From IMG/VR virus record IMGVR_UViG_3300028840_002037, positions 1 to 36,369 of that record: 36,369 nucleotides of DNA. The stretch is one strand, 5' to 3'. The position numbers were made by a program, and so were the translations under genes. The notes under the pieces were generated by a model. That model ran no database searches, was not told the DNA's origin, and saw only the letters and a program-made list of their open reading frames with translations. Positions 25,312 to 32,470 of this stretch are shown here, one piece after another; positions within the stretch are counted from its first letter, which is position 1; each line of letters starts with the position of its first letter. The stretch is from a virus.

Positions 25312-25788
25312 TTATTCTCCGTTTGCTACGCCAACCACATGGAATAATCCAGGATTATCCGTATCACCAGATTCACGCGCCACCAAACGAATACGCTCAA
25401 TTGTGCGCTCCAACTGCAATGGACCATAAACGAATGCTTCAATCGCAGCATCGGTAGCAGCATATGTGATGTATTCTCGCTGTATATTCGATTGAATATC
25501 AGAGCCAGCAGCCATCACGCCAGCTGCATAGAGCGTCATCTGGAACCAATTCTGTACACCAACTTGATCAATGGAATAGGGAGAATATTCGAGATACCAA
25601 TCAACCGCACCGTCCGTTGCATCTGCATCTTCATCGTATGAGAAATATAACGTTAGCCAATCGTAGGCGATAATCGGAATCTCAGTTGGAGACGCATCCC
25701 ACGCTCCCTGCGCAGCCAAAGCAGCTGCAGCACGAAATGTGATGGGATTCGCTTGTCCGGTTGGATGGGGGTAAGCAATTGGTAACAT
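25312..25788 (-). CDS. First gene of the late head operon, unknown virion-like protein
   Basis: The 158-residue protein starts MLPIAYPHPTGQANPITFRA and shows alternating strands and aromatic residues (DWLTLYFSYDED, VDWYLEYSPYSI, GVQNWFQMTLYAAGVM). The ATG follows GGGAG, with the terminator U-run just upstream, so all its transcripts from the 25.9-kb promoter must pass that terminator. I do not recognise the family. Being next to a similar-sized unknown gene and the protease, it is probably a minor or decorating head protein. Confidence 0.5.
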   Translation of the reverse strand: MLPIAYPHPTGQANPITFRAAAALAAQGAWDASPTEIPIIAYDWLTLYFSYDEDADATDGAVDWYLEYSPYSIDQVGVQNWFQMTLYAAGVMAAGSDIQSNIQREYITYAATDAAIEAFVYGPLQLERTIERIRLVARESGDTDNPGLFHVVGVANGE

Positions 25789-25806
25789 TTATTTTCTCCC
25801 AGAAAC

Positions 25807-25840
25807 AAAAAAAAGACCGCGAACAGAATTGTTCACGGCC
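25807..25840 (-). terminator. Intrinsic terminator directly after the late promoter
   Basis: In minus-strand RNA GGCCGUGAACA pairs with UGUUCGCGGUC (11 bp, two G-U) around a four-base loop (stem 25815-25825 and 25830-25840), followed by UCUUUUUUUUG (U-run 25807-25814). No U-run occurs in the opposite direction. It lies about 30 bases downstream of the expected start of transcription and upstream of the first head gene. It would stop most transcripts unless the polymerase is modified or the leader refolds. It would also cut read-through from the upstream genes. Confidence 0.85.
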
Positions 25841-25875
25841 TCCCATTGCGGTATGCCAAATATTCAACTAATCGG

Positions 25876-25905
25876 AGTGTACCAGATAACCGCAATCATT
25901 GTCAA
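25876..25905 (-). promoter_or_regulatory. Strong sigma70-like promoter for head genes
   Basis: A perfect -35 TTGACA (25900-25905) and a TACACT -10 (25876-25881) are 18 bases apart on the minus strand. Expected transcription start is near 25869. The promoter faces the head gene block. The shared DNA element with inverted arms lies immediately upstream (25916-25994), where an activator or repressor could act. Confidence 0.75.
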
Positions 25906-25915
25906 GCAACCAGAA

Positions 25916-25996
25916 GCGCCCAGATTGATTCTAAGGCGATTATACGCTATATGCTATATTCTGCTATATATCAATCACAGAATCGCCTTAGATTGA
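25916..25996. repeat. Inverted TCTAAGGCGATT arms with AT-rich centre
   Basis: Two copies of TCTAAGGCGATT face each other (25930-25941 direct, 25981-25992 inverted) around an AT-rich centre made of several TATAGC or GCTATAT words. The left arm carries GCGCCCAGAT four bases before the core. The whole layout recurs in part at 18.7 kb. Together with the promoter on its flank it looks like an operator or activator region; a small palindromic mobile element is an alternative. No gene is present between 25789 and 25997. Confidence 0.6.
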
Positions 25997-25997
25997 A

Positions 25998-27065
25998 TTA
26001 TGGTGCAAAATCAGCACATTCATTCATCTGATTATAATAGCATCCTACGGGTTTCAATCGATCCCTGCGCATCATGGACGAATAACGCCATCCAGAATCA
26101 TTCAACGTAAACCACAAGAATCCATCCAATCTATTATCCTGCTCCACGATCTTGTAATGCTCAACCTGCAGCTGCTCAACAGCAGGGGAGTTCTCATAGC
26201 AGATGGAGTTCTCATTCAAAGAAGTAATTACGGATGTTTCAGATAGCCAAACAGGTTTATCTTGCGTTAGCGATTTAATCGATTCGATCTTATTACTGAT
26301 ATCGAAATAGCTGTATTCAGAGCAATACGTATACCCATGAAATGAGATCCCATCAAATTCGTGAACCGTATCCAGGAAACCAAGAAAAAACGCTTGCGAT
26401 GGATCAGCCAATTCTCCTGCTAAAATCTGCAAATCAGGATACTCGCTCTTGATCGCAGAATACACAAAATTATAAAACTCTGCATATTCTACTCCGCTTG
26501 CATAATCAGAACCAATGCAACCAAAATAATATTCTGCTCCAATATAATAAACGTCCGGTTCCACCCAGACAGACATATAATCAAGATCGTATCTGCTAAC
26601 CGCTTCTTTTGCTATCGCTGCCCATAAATTCCAGAATTCAGGTAATGGCAGCTTGCAAGTAGGTTGATTCCCGTTCATCCAGGATGGTGAACCCTGAAAC
26701 CCGCCATAGCGCCGATCATCATTCTGGAATATTCCGTCCGGTTTTGTCCAATTTGGTTGGGTGAGTGGTTCCGGAATAATATCCGTAAAATGGATTGTGT
26801 ATTTTAGGATCAATCCATTGTAATTTTCGGCATACTCCGAGAATGGGCGAGAATAAACCTCAACACCTCGAATTGGCTTTTTTTCATAAGGCGACTGTTG
26901 ATCGCTTTTCAACAGTACGGGAATATATATTGTGTGCAATTCGGATACGCTAGGCAGCACAAATCGCACACCATCCTTGTTTATGATAATTGTAGTTATC
27001 GAAAACAATAAAATGAGAAACGAGAAAATTATAATCAAGAGCAAATAACGTCTACCCTTTTGCAT
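25998..27065 (-). CDS. Exported clan GH-A-like glycoside hydrolase
   Basis: This 355-residue protein has one N-terminal membrane segment (residues 7-29) and HTIYIPVLL (44-52), an export-type segment. The rest has the pattern of a (beta/alpha)8 glycosidase of clan GH-A: SVWVEPDV (166-172) with Glu169 as likely acid/base, SFHGYTYC (241-248), and VWLSETS (272-278) with Glu276 as likely nucleophile; DGFLWFTLNDSGW marks a late strand. Substrate cannot be told; GH39- or GH5-like cellulases and hemicellulases share these marks. The ATG lies within the end of the winged-helix gene. A glycosidase in the middle of head genes may strip host capsule or act in the lysogen. No signal cleavage site is obvious. 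Confidence 0.7.
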   Translation of the reverse strand: MQKGRRYLLLIIIFSFLILLFSITTIIINKDGVRFVLPSVSELHTIYIPVLLKSDQQSPYEKKPIRGVEVYSRPFSEYAENYNGLILKYTIHFTDIIPEPLTQPNWTKPDGIFQNDDRRYGGFQGSPSWMNGNQPTCKLPLPEFWNLWAAIAKEAVSRYDLDYMSVWVEPDVYYIGAEYYFGCIGSDYASGVEYAEFYNFVYSAIKSEYPDLQILAGELADPSQAFFLGFLDTVHEFDGISFHGYTYCSEYSYFDISNKIESIKSLTQDKPVWLSETSVITSLNENSICYENSPAVEQLQVEHYKIVEQDNRLDGFLWFTLNDSGWRYSSMMRRDRLKPVGCYYNQMNECADFAP

Positions 27066-27300
27066 CTTTGACCACCTTTCGATATACCCTTACTTGATTT
27101 CCGTTATGATCTCGGACAATCTCGCTCTCCCACGTTCCAGAATCAATCATTTTAGCCATAAGAGAATACACGGACGAGCGCCCAATTCCGATACTCTCCG
27201 CAATATCTCTTACCCTCAAATCTCCTGGTTGTATGGGCTGGACTATATCTTTTTTTAATTCATCTAACGCTGCTCTTGCAAGTGCATCAAGTTCGCTCAT
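27052..27300 (-). CDS. Small winged-helix DNA-binding protein
   Basis: The 82-residue protein fits a winged helix-turn-helix: LRVRDIAESIGIGRSSVYSLMAKM (about 28-51) as the HTH and SEIVRDHNGNQVRVYRKV as the wing. Such small proteins repress or activate nearby genes. It overlaps both neighbours (ATGA with the phosphoesterase stop, 14 bases with the glycosidase), so the three form one unit. It is the only plainly DNA-binding regulator in this part and could bind the elements at 25.9 and 18.7 kb, though nothing in the sequence proves this. Confidence 0.75.
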   Translation of the reverse strand: MSELDALARAALDELKKDIVQPIQPGDLRVRDIAESIGIGRSSVYSLMAKMIDSGTWESEIVRDHNGNQVRVYRKVVKDAKG

Positions 27301-28241
27301 GCTATTACCTCGTAATTTCTTAGATCAAGCGTTTTTGTCCAACGATGCACATCCAGGATTTTGTCCCCGTAAATCTCGAACGCCAGCGCTCCATTTGTGA
27401 TCTGCTCCACGCTTTTTGTAACCTGTCTGCCGTAGCAATTCAAGCCACACATGGAAGGCATCAAACAGATTTCAGATATATAATCTTTGTCATCGATGGA
27501 AATATTCCAGAATGCGCGCGCCCAAGTGTGAAAGTGCGCTCTCAGGAACAAATCTGCAGGATTACGACCGCGCAGCAAGTCTTTCATCATTCTATCCCGT
27601 ATATAATAGCTGGCAATATTCCCCTCTAACCACTTACGAGATCCAGGCCCGGGGCCATGATGAGCGCAATCAATCAACAGCCCATTATATTCAATCAATC
27701 CATGATGAATAGGTTTTACGTCAATCTCTGGGTATTCCGCTTTCAATTGAGCAGTAACCACGCCCCCACTCGTTCCATCTCCGAACACGTGAGAACTCGT
27801 CCCCTCTACATATCGCGCAGCTTTCAAATTTGGTAATTCCATGATAGGGCGATGATTGGCGAGTGCAATCAAGAATTGATCTCCAATCCTGGTTGTAACC
27901 CAATCAGAAACATATTTTTGCCCCTGCGTAATATCACCTAAATGAAGATACAATATCTCATCACCTGCAGATAAATCAACTAGCCATTCAAGATTTCTGT
28001 TCCTCAGTTTATTGAGATATAGCTGGAATGATCTAAGTTTTGGGGAATGATAGCAATAATCAAACTCCTTTGGATCGCTAATCACCATCAATTCCGCTTC
28101 CGTAAAACTCAAATCCTCATCATTTGCCAGTTCTAATATCAAGTTATCGTCAGGGAGTCGGGTATCTGGCGACATTAGCCCCCGAATATTGCCCCCATGA
28201 TCATCGCTTTCAACGTACAAAATCGTTCTCTTTTTCTGCAT
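27297..28241 (-). CDS. Calcineurin-like metallophosphoesterase
   Basis: The 314-residue protein has the metal-binding signature set: SDDHGG (12-17), HLGD with Asp103, GTSSH with His151 (in place of GNHE), DCAHHGPG (191-198) and AHFHTW (235-240) for the last His pair. Such enzymes hydrolyse phosphomono- or diesters, including nucleic acids and signalling nucleotides, using two metal ions. The substrate here is unknown. It may process DNA ends or alter host nucleotides. Initiation uses a GGGAGCGAAGGA leader before the ATG. The MuF-like head gene is about 1 kb upstream, and phage phosphoesterases sit in such modules. Family firm, role open. Confidence 0.88.
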   Translation of the reverse strand: MQKKRTILYVESDDHGGNIRGLMSPDTRLPDDNLILELANDEDLSFTEAELMVISDPKEFDYCYHSPKLRSFQLYLNKLRNRNLEWLVDLSAGDEILYLHLGDITQGQKYVSDWVTTRIGDQFLIALANHRPIMELPNLKAARYVEGTSSHVFGDGTSGGVVTAQLKAEYPEIDVKPIHHGLIEYNGLLIDCAHHGPGPGSRKWLEGNIASYYIRDRMMKDLLRGRNPADLFLRAHFHTWARAFWNISIDDKDYISEICLMPSMCGLNCYGRQVTKSVEQITNGALAFEIYGDKILDVHRWTKTLDLRNYEVIA

Positions 28242-28277
28242 TGTTGTTCGTCCTTCGCTCCCTGTTGATTAGCGCTC

Positions 28278-28493
28278 TCAGAACATCCGATTATATCGAG
28301 ATACGACCTCCTTGGCATATTCACAAGCTGCATGTGCAGTCCGGAACCACTTCTTACGCGTAATCCTGTCCGCTCCGTTTGCCTTGATTACAGGAATATA
28401 TGATTTGTCTCCCGTTCTCGTTTTGCGCCTATAATAATCATTATTGAAATGCAGCAGCATTTTTGGTTTATCCTGCTCAATTATATCAGTCAT
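28278..28493 (-). CDS. Small basic protein, unknown
   Basis: The 71-residue start at 28493 (ATG overlapping the preceding TGA) is preferred over a TTG one codon upstream. The sequence is rich in Lys, Arg and aromatics (HFNNDYYRRKTRTGDKSYIP, RKKWFRTAHAACEYAKEVVS), which fits a DNA- or RNA-binding helper, perhaps AP2-like. I recognise no domain with certainty. Confidence 0.5.
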   Translation of the reverse strand: MTDIIEQDKPKMLLHFNNDYYRRKTRTGDKSYIPVIKANGADRITRKKWFRTAHAACEYAKEVVSRYNRMF

Positions 28494-28771
28494 CAACTGC
28501 GCTCCCGTATCCAGGTTTCCCCATTATTCAAGCGCTTTTCGTTTTTATACCATCGCCGAATCTCCGCTGTCGTTGGAGAGATACCTAATCGTTTTTCGAT
28601 TGCGTCCACCTTCGCCAAATCAGCATCGCGTACTGCTAACAGCATCTTGTTTTGTATCCTGATAGATTCCGTATCAGATGAAGTCATGATACACGTAATC
28701 GCCTCAATATACGTTTGTGTTAGTGTTCCAGCGAGGGTCAACGCATCTTGCTCTTGCTGCTCTTTAGTCAT
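28493..28771 (-). CDS. Small helical protein, possible HTH at C-terminus
   Basis: The 92-residue protein is mostly helical, with a Ser/Thr-rich middle (CIMTSSDTESIRIQNKM). The C-terminus (AIEKRLGISPTTAEIRRWYK) could form a helix-turn-helix. Overlaps on both sides (eight bases upstream, one downstream) place it in the operon of small genes. No family is recognised. Confidence 0.5.
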   Translation of the reverse strand: MTKEQQEQDALTLAGTLTQTYIEAITCIMTSSDTESIRIQNKMLLAVRDADLAKVDAIEKRLGISPTTAEIRRWYKNEKRLNNGETWIRERS

Positions 28772-29120
28772 TTTTTAAATACTCATGAATTTGTTGCACA
28801 AAAAAATATACTGGCATTTCTAACTCTTGGGCGCACTCCACTTCTGCCCTTGCTCCTGCGCTCCGTTCCCATCCTTCAATGGCGTAAACCGCATCACAGC
28901 GCGAGAGTAATTCGAGATCCCCCTGCAACCATGTTTCATCCGGAATACCCACCGCACCATCAAAGAAAGCAGTATTCTTATGAGGGCAGAGCGCCACGCC
29001 CCCAAAATTCCAGACTTCCAACGCAGCCAATTCTGCTTTTCTGATATTCTCTTTTATATACCAAATACCGTCTTTGGAGCGATAAGGGCCAGCAATATAA
29101 ACAACTTTTTTTTCGCTCAT
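28764..29120 (-). CDS. DUF4406-type nucleoside deoxyribosyltransferase-like protein
   Basis: The ATG at 29120 overlaps the preceding TGA as ATGA; an upstream GTG at 29138 is less likely. The 118-residue product has VYIAGPYRSKDGI near the start, PHKNTAFFDGAVG, WLQGDLELLSRCDAVYAIEGWERSAGARAEVE and a final strand VYFFVQQ. This order matches the DUF4406 group of the nucleoside 2-deoxyribosyltransferase-like superfamily. Members may handle nucleotides, which fits a phage with modified DNA. The catalytic Glu would be in GARAEVE. Whether it is active is unknown. Confidence 0.8.
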   Translation of the reverse strand: MSEKKVVYIAGPYRSKDGIWYIKENIRKAELAALEVWNFGGVALCPHKNTAFFDGAVGIPDETWLQGDLELLSRCDAVYAIEGWERSAGARAEVECAQELEMPVYFFVQQIHEYLKND

Positions 29121-29272
29121 ACTTCCACCGAATCCCACTCATAATCCAGTCCAACATCATCACATAGTGCAATCAGAATAGTTGCAATCTTCCAGCTAAT
29201 CAGATTGAACTGATATTCTCCCGATTCGGTGTGAACCTTTACGTTATACGAAAATCCAGGAATAAATTCCAT
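29117..29272 (-). CDS. Small unknown protein (51 residues)
   Basis: ATG 29272 is chosen because AAGGAG stands six bases before it, within the stop region of the MuF-like gene; a start at 29308 would overlap that gene more. The protein (MEFIPGFSYNVKVHTESGEY) is a short beta-then-helix design with an acidic end. Its stop overlaps the DUF4406 start. No family recognised. Confidence 0.55.
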   Translation of the reverse strand: MEFIPGFSYNVKVHTESGEYQFNLISWKIATILIALCDDVGLDYEWDSVEV

Positions 29273-29282
29273 ATCTAACTCC

Positions 29283-29864
29283 TTACGGTACATTTGGCAT
29301 TCTACCACGGCTCATGGGTTCGTCTGTTTTTTCCAATCCGCAACCGCATTTCCATCCTTTGCATTCTAGGGCTGGATTGGGTGGTTGTTGTGGCATAACA
29401 TTATCCCGCCACCAAGACGCGCGCTTGACCTTTCCTGCTAATTTGCCACACGTATTGCAATGCGTTTTCGTGGGACCTAAAACCCAACGCAATTTTGGGT
29501 CTTTCTCTCCTTCAACTTTTGCTCTGTTTTCTAAATCTCGATAACGGTTTACCCAGAGAGATGCACGATTCAATACCGTTTGCAGCTTGCCCCCATCCTT
29601 ACGCATATTCTGTTCTATGAATGCAGCTAATCCAGGGATGCGCGCATATTCTGAAAAGATCGCAGCGGAGAGCAACGCTTGCTCTGCTCCTGAGATTTCA
29701 TCTTTTGCTATCCCTACCTTTGCTGCTCCGCTTGCCCATGCTCTTGATAAGCCCCGATCAATCGCAGCATACATCAAATCAAAGAACACATCGCGCGGCC
29801 AGAAACCGGACCAATAGCCGCGCATGATTTGATGTAAATCTGACTGATAGGATTTTACGCTCAT
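29283..29864 (-). CDS. MuF-like minor head protein with zinc-type cysteines
   Basis: The 193-residue protein has a helical N-terminal part (residues 1-110) and a C-terminal cysteine module: HCNTCGKLAGKV (Cys136, Cys139), LECKGWKCGCGLEKT (Cys168, 173, 175), with WVLGPTKTH before it. This matches minor head proteins of the Mu F/SPP1 gp7 type, where a short C-terminal domain follows a helical region. Such proteins ride on the portal and enter with DNA. The N-terminal half is shorter than in Mu F. It stands five small genes after the portal rather than next to it. Fold call moderately sure. Confidence 0.7.
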   Translation of the reverse strand: MSVKSYQSDLHQIMRGYWSGFWPRDVFFDLMYAAIDRGLSRAWASGAAKVGIAKDEISGAEQALLSAAIFSEYARIPGLAAFIEQNMRKDGGKLQTVLNRASLWVNRYRDLENRAKVEGEKDPKLRWVLGPTKTHCNTCGKLAGKVKRASWWRDNVMPQQPPNPALECKGWKCGCGLEKTDEPMSRGRMPNVP

Positions 29865-30064
29865 TTTTTATCCGAAAACCAAACAACATTCTCGAAATCT
29901 CGTACTTCCGTGGATTCCAATTCATCCAATACAACTGGACAATAAAATTCATTTTCCCTAGAAAGTGCAGTCTCCGCTTTTTCTTTACTAGAGAATATAC
30001 CCATGAATTCCCATTCCGGCCAATTTAAAACATATCCCATTAACCACAATGTTTTTCCGCTCAT
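29861..30064 (-). CDS. Small unknown phage protein (67 residues)
   Basis: The 67-residue product (MSGKTLWLMGYVLNWPEWEF) has the alternating strands and GIFSSKEKAETALS helix seen in small phage proteins of the DUF7336 type. That match is by shape only. The end overlaps the start of the MuF-like gene by four bases. Ribosome site before the ATG is weak, so translation probably depends on neighbours. Confidence 0.45.
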   Translation of the reverse strand: MSGKTLWLMGYVLNWPEWEFMGIFSSKEKAETALSRENEFYCPVVLDELESTEVRDFENVVWFSDKK

Positions 30065-30071
30065 TTTACAC

Positions 30072-30182
30072 TCATCGTAATTCTACGAAAATTTCTCTGC
30101 TCATATCATGCCTACGAAACAGCCAGGGGAATACAAAAACAATCAATCCATACGCTAAGAAAATCGCCAGGAATCTTTTCAT
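30072..30182 (-). CDS. Tiny membrane protein (36 residues)
   Basis: Between the 64- and 67-residue genes a 36-codon frame opens with ATG at 30182, overlapping the stop of the preceding gene as ATGA. It codes for KRFLAIFLAYGLIVFVFPWL followed by a basic tail (FRRHD), a single membrane span with positive charges on the inner side. Coupled start and clear membrane design make translation likely. Function unknown. Confidence 0.5.
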   Translation of the reverse strand: MKRFLAIFLAYGLIVFVFPWLFRRHDMSREIFVELR

Positions 30183-30373
30183 CCTTCGTCCCATGCTCCA
30201 TGCACCGGACAATCACGATCCACAGTAGGGCCAGCAAAACTCAGTTCACAAATGCAACCCCTCGCTCGCAAATCCCTGACAGCATTTCGATGCGTAATCG
30301 AGAGCAAATAAACGGTCAGTGCAATCACAAATAAAATTGACGAACCGCAGATAAACGCATATACCAATTCCAT
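30179..30373 (-). CDS. Small single-span membrane protein with cysteine tail
   Basis: The 64-residue protein has a membrane segment (about residues 5-26), an arginine-rich inner flank (HRNAVRDLRARG) and a C-terminal CIC...CPVHG motif that could bind metal. GGAG is six bases before the ATG. It is one of two adjacent tiny membrane proteins. Role unknown; superinfection control is possible. Confidence 0.5.
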   Translation of the reverse strand: MELVYAFICGSSILFVIALTVYLLSITHRNAVRDLRARGCICELSFAGPTVDRDCPVHGAWDEG

Positions 30374-30376
30374 GAT

Positions 30377-30649
30377 TTACTCCGATCTTTGTTTCTCGAA
30401 AATAATATTTTGACATTTCTCACTACAAGCATCGATAGAATACATTGTGTTTATATCAAGAACCTTTCCGCACGCCTGACAATCGAGGAATTTATTCTCG
30501 TCCATAAGTTTCTGTAAATCATTTATAAGTTCCCTAGCAGCATCGGTAGACAAAATAATATGGAATTCATTTGTCGGTGTAATAGAAAAATTTCTCCCAA
30601 TCATCTGTGTAATGATATCGCTCTGTTCTAATTTCAACATTCTTAACAT
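30377..30649 (-). CDS. Small protein with zinc-ribbon-like C-terminus
   Basis: The 90-residue product has an N-terminal alpha/beta part (FHIILSTDAARELINDLQKL) and a C-terminal cysteine set, CQACGKVLDINT...CSEKC, as in treble-clef or zinc-ribbon knuckles. GAGGAG lies six bases before the ATG. It follows the portal gene by three bases. Likely nucleic-acid or protein binding; family not recognised. Confidence 0.55.
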   Translation of the reverse strand: MLRMLKLEQSDIITQMIGRNFSITPTNEFHIILSTDAARELINDLQKLMDENKFLDCQACGKVLDINTMYSIDACSEKCQNIIFEKQRSE

Positions 30650-30652
30650 AAT

Positions 30653-32410
30653 TTACTCCTCTGAAAAATCGTCTGTCAGAAATTCCGCAATCTCCGTCAA
30701 ATCGCCTTCTTTGAATTTTTGTTGTGCCATTTTCAAGAATGTGCGGTGCAGCTTTGGCAGCATATCAAGTTCCTCTACATCAATGCCAAAGGCGCTCTCA
30801 CTAGCGATGTCTCGTGAGGTTTGTAAACCGAGCGCTTGCAACATGATCAACCAGAGTTCTCTCAGTAACGCTTTCGCGGTTTGCTCTGGGATAATTCCAT
30901 TGTCCAGATAGGGTTCGAGCATATCCTTTACCGCTTGTGAAAGCGATTTGACAACGTCCGGAAAATCAACCAGAGAAAGCGTATCGATATTCACGTTCGC
31001 GCCCAAATCCGGATTCCCATTCTCATCTATGAATTCCTGCTCCCCGTAAATTTCTGCAAATCTTAATACGATTTTTACCATTCGTTGAAAATTGCTTGAC
31101 CAGAAGGTGCGGTATCTCGCCCATTGCATCGACAACGTTTTATCCATCTGCAGAGCGGTTGCCCATCTGCTCGTATCCATGCCAGCGGTTGTAGGGAATA
31201 TCCCCAAACCCAGGAGCGCAATCCAGGAGAACATCTCGCCATCGCTCTTGGCATCGCTCGCACCAGTCATCATGGGTTTTTCGGTGGTTGTAATCGCTTC
31301 GTTATCGATCTCCACCGAACCGGCAGCTGCAGCGGGATTTGAATCCCTGAAATTCGTGGATGAGATCGCAGATTGAATCGTATTCCGTACCGTATCTATT
31401 GCACGAGATCCACCCTTCACCCGCTTATTCCGAACGTACATCGCTTTGCTGGCAGCTACAGTTAATCGATCTTCCAGGAATTTCTTGTGTGCTTTGACAT
31501 ACGGAGATGCGCTTGTCATGAGGGGCCAACCCCACAAATCATTGCGCTTTTTTCGATTATGTGCGATGTGCATCACGACCACATCTGTTCCTAGTGTTTC
31601 CTCGGCAGAATTCAAGATCTCGTTATCGTATTTCTTTTCATCTGCGCGCTCTGCTTTCTCTGGCAATACTTTGGCGATGGTCTTATCATCCAATCTACCG
31701 GAAAACTTCGCTTTCCAATCCGGATAATACACTTCTTTATTGCCATCTTTGGTTTCAAATGTGCGCTTATAGAATAGCTTTTCTGTTTTTCTCTGGGGAT
31801 GCGTAACAATCTCCGAAATTTCGTCTACGGGGATTTCCTCAACTGTTACCCTGCCATCTTCTTTGTCGGCAAAAAAAGCAAGGAATGTATTCCCATCCTG
31901 CAGCGTAAACTGAGAAAGATACTGCAACTTATCATCTGCTAACACATCTGCGTTTCGCTCTGCCGTCCAGAATTCGTTGAATATAATATCAGCATCCGGA
32001 TTGTTCGCGGTAATGCGCACAGAATCACCCATTCCATAATTCGTCCAAACAGAAAGCCCCCATTCTGCGAGCGGTGAATAAATTGCTAGAAAGCGAGAAT
32101 CAGCAACCGAGCGAGCGCGCGCAGCCTCGCCTTGATCATATGCCGATAACCCCAATCCACCGATTACATCCCACCTCTTTTGATCGATCAACTCGTTCAC
32201 AAGCTGGCTGTCAAATTCTCGCAGATTGGAAACCATGTTCTCCGGTGCTATGGGCATGGGCGCTTCGTATGCTGCGTCCTCGACAAGATACTGGACTGCT
32301 CCCTGCAAACGTTTGAGTTCTTCCACAAACGCAGAGCGCTCCTGTTCCAGCTGCGCTTGTAAATCGCTCTTTCCAGTTCTGTCATCCAGCCATTTATTTA
32401 TTCTACTCAT
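30653..32410 (-). CDS. Portal protein
   Basis: The 585-residue protein follows the terminase and has portal marks: a long acidic/helical N-terminus, WGLSVWTNYGMGDSV (about residue 135), YLSQFTLQDGNTFLAFF (about 186-202) in the wing, a helix with HKKFLEDRLTVAASKAMYVR, and WALQMDKTLSMQW-type helix near 455 followed by FQRMVKIVLRFAEIYG. It forms the twelve-fold ring through which DNA enters and leaves. A promoter lies directly upstream. Length matches SPP1/phi29-like or larger portals. The N-terminal 45 residues form a coiled coil (DLQAQLEQERSAFVEELKRL). Confidence 0.82.
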   Translation of the reverse strand: MSRINKWLDDRTGKSDLQAQLEQERSAFVEELKRLQGAVQYLVEDAAYEAPMPIAPENMVSNLREFDSQLVNELIDQKRWDVIGGLGLSAYDQGEAARARSVADSRFLAIYSPLAEWGLSVWTNYGMGDSVRITANNPDADIIFNEFWTAERNADVLADDKLQYLSQFTLQDGNTFLAFFADKEDGRVTVEEIPVDEISEIVTHPQRKTEKLFYKRTFETKDGNKEVYYPDWKAKFSGRLDDKTIAKVLPEKAERADEKKYDNEILNSAEETLGTDVVVMHIAHNRKKRNDLWGWPLMTSASPYVKAHKKFLEDRLTVAASKAMYVRNKRVKGGSRAIDTVRNTIQSAISSTNFRDSNPAAAAGSVEIDNEAITTTEKPMMTGASDAKSDGEMFSWIALLGLGIFPTTAGMDTSRWATALQMDKTLSMQWARYRTFWSSNFQRMVKIVLRFAEIYGEQEFIDENGNPDLGANVNIDTLSLVDFPDVVKSLSQAVKDMLEPYLDNGIIPEQTAKALLRELWLIMLQALGLQTSRDIASESAFGIDVEELDMLPKLHRTFLKMAQQKFKEGDLTEIAEFLTDDFSEE

Positions 32411-32470
32411 CCTGCTTTTTCTCCTCGCTCCCTAGCAAAAAGACCTCAAATTATTAGTGCTACCATTGAG

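Noticed and set aside
25916-25996. Phage attachment site or transposon ends at the inverted arms
   Set aside because: No integrase or transposase is nearby, no target duplication was seen, and the adjacent promoter makes a regulatory role more economical; not excluded.
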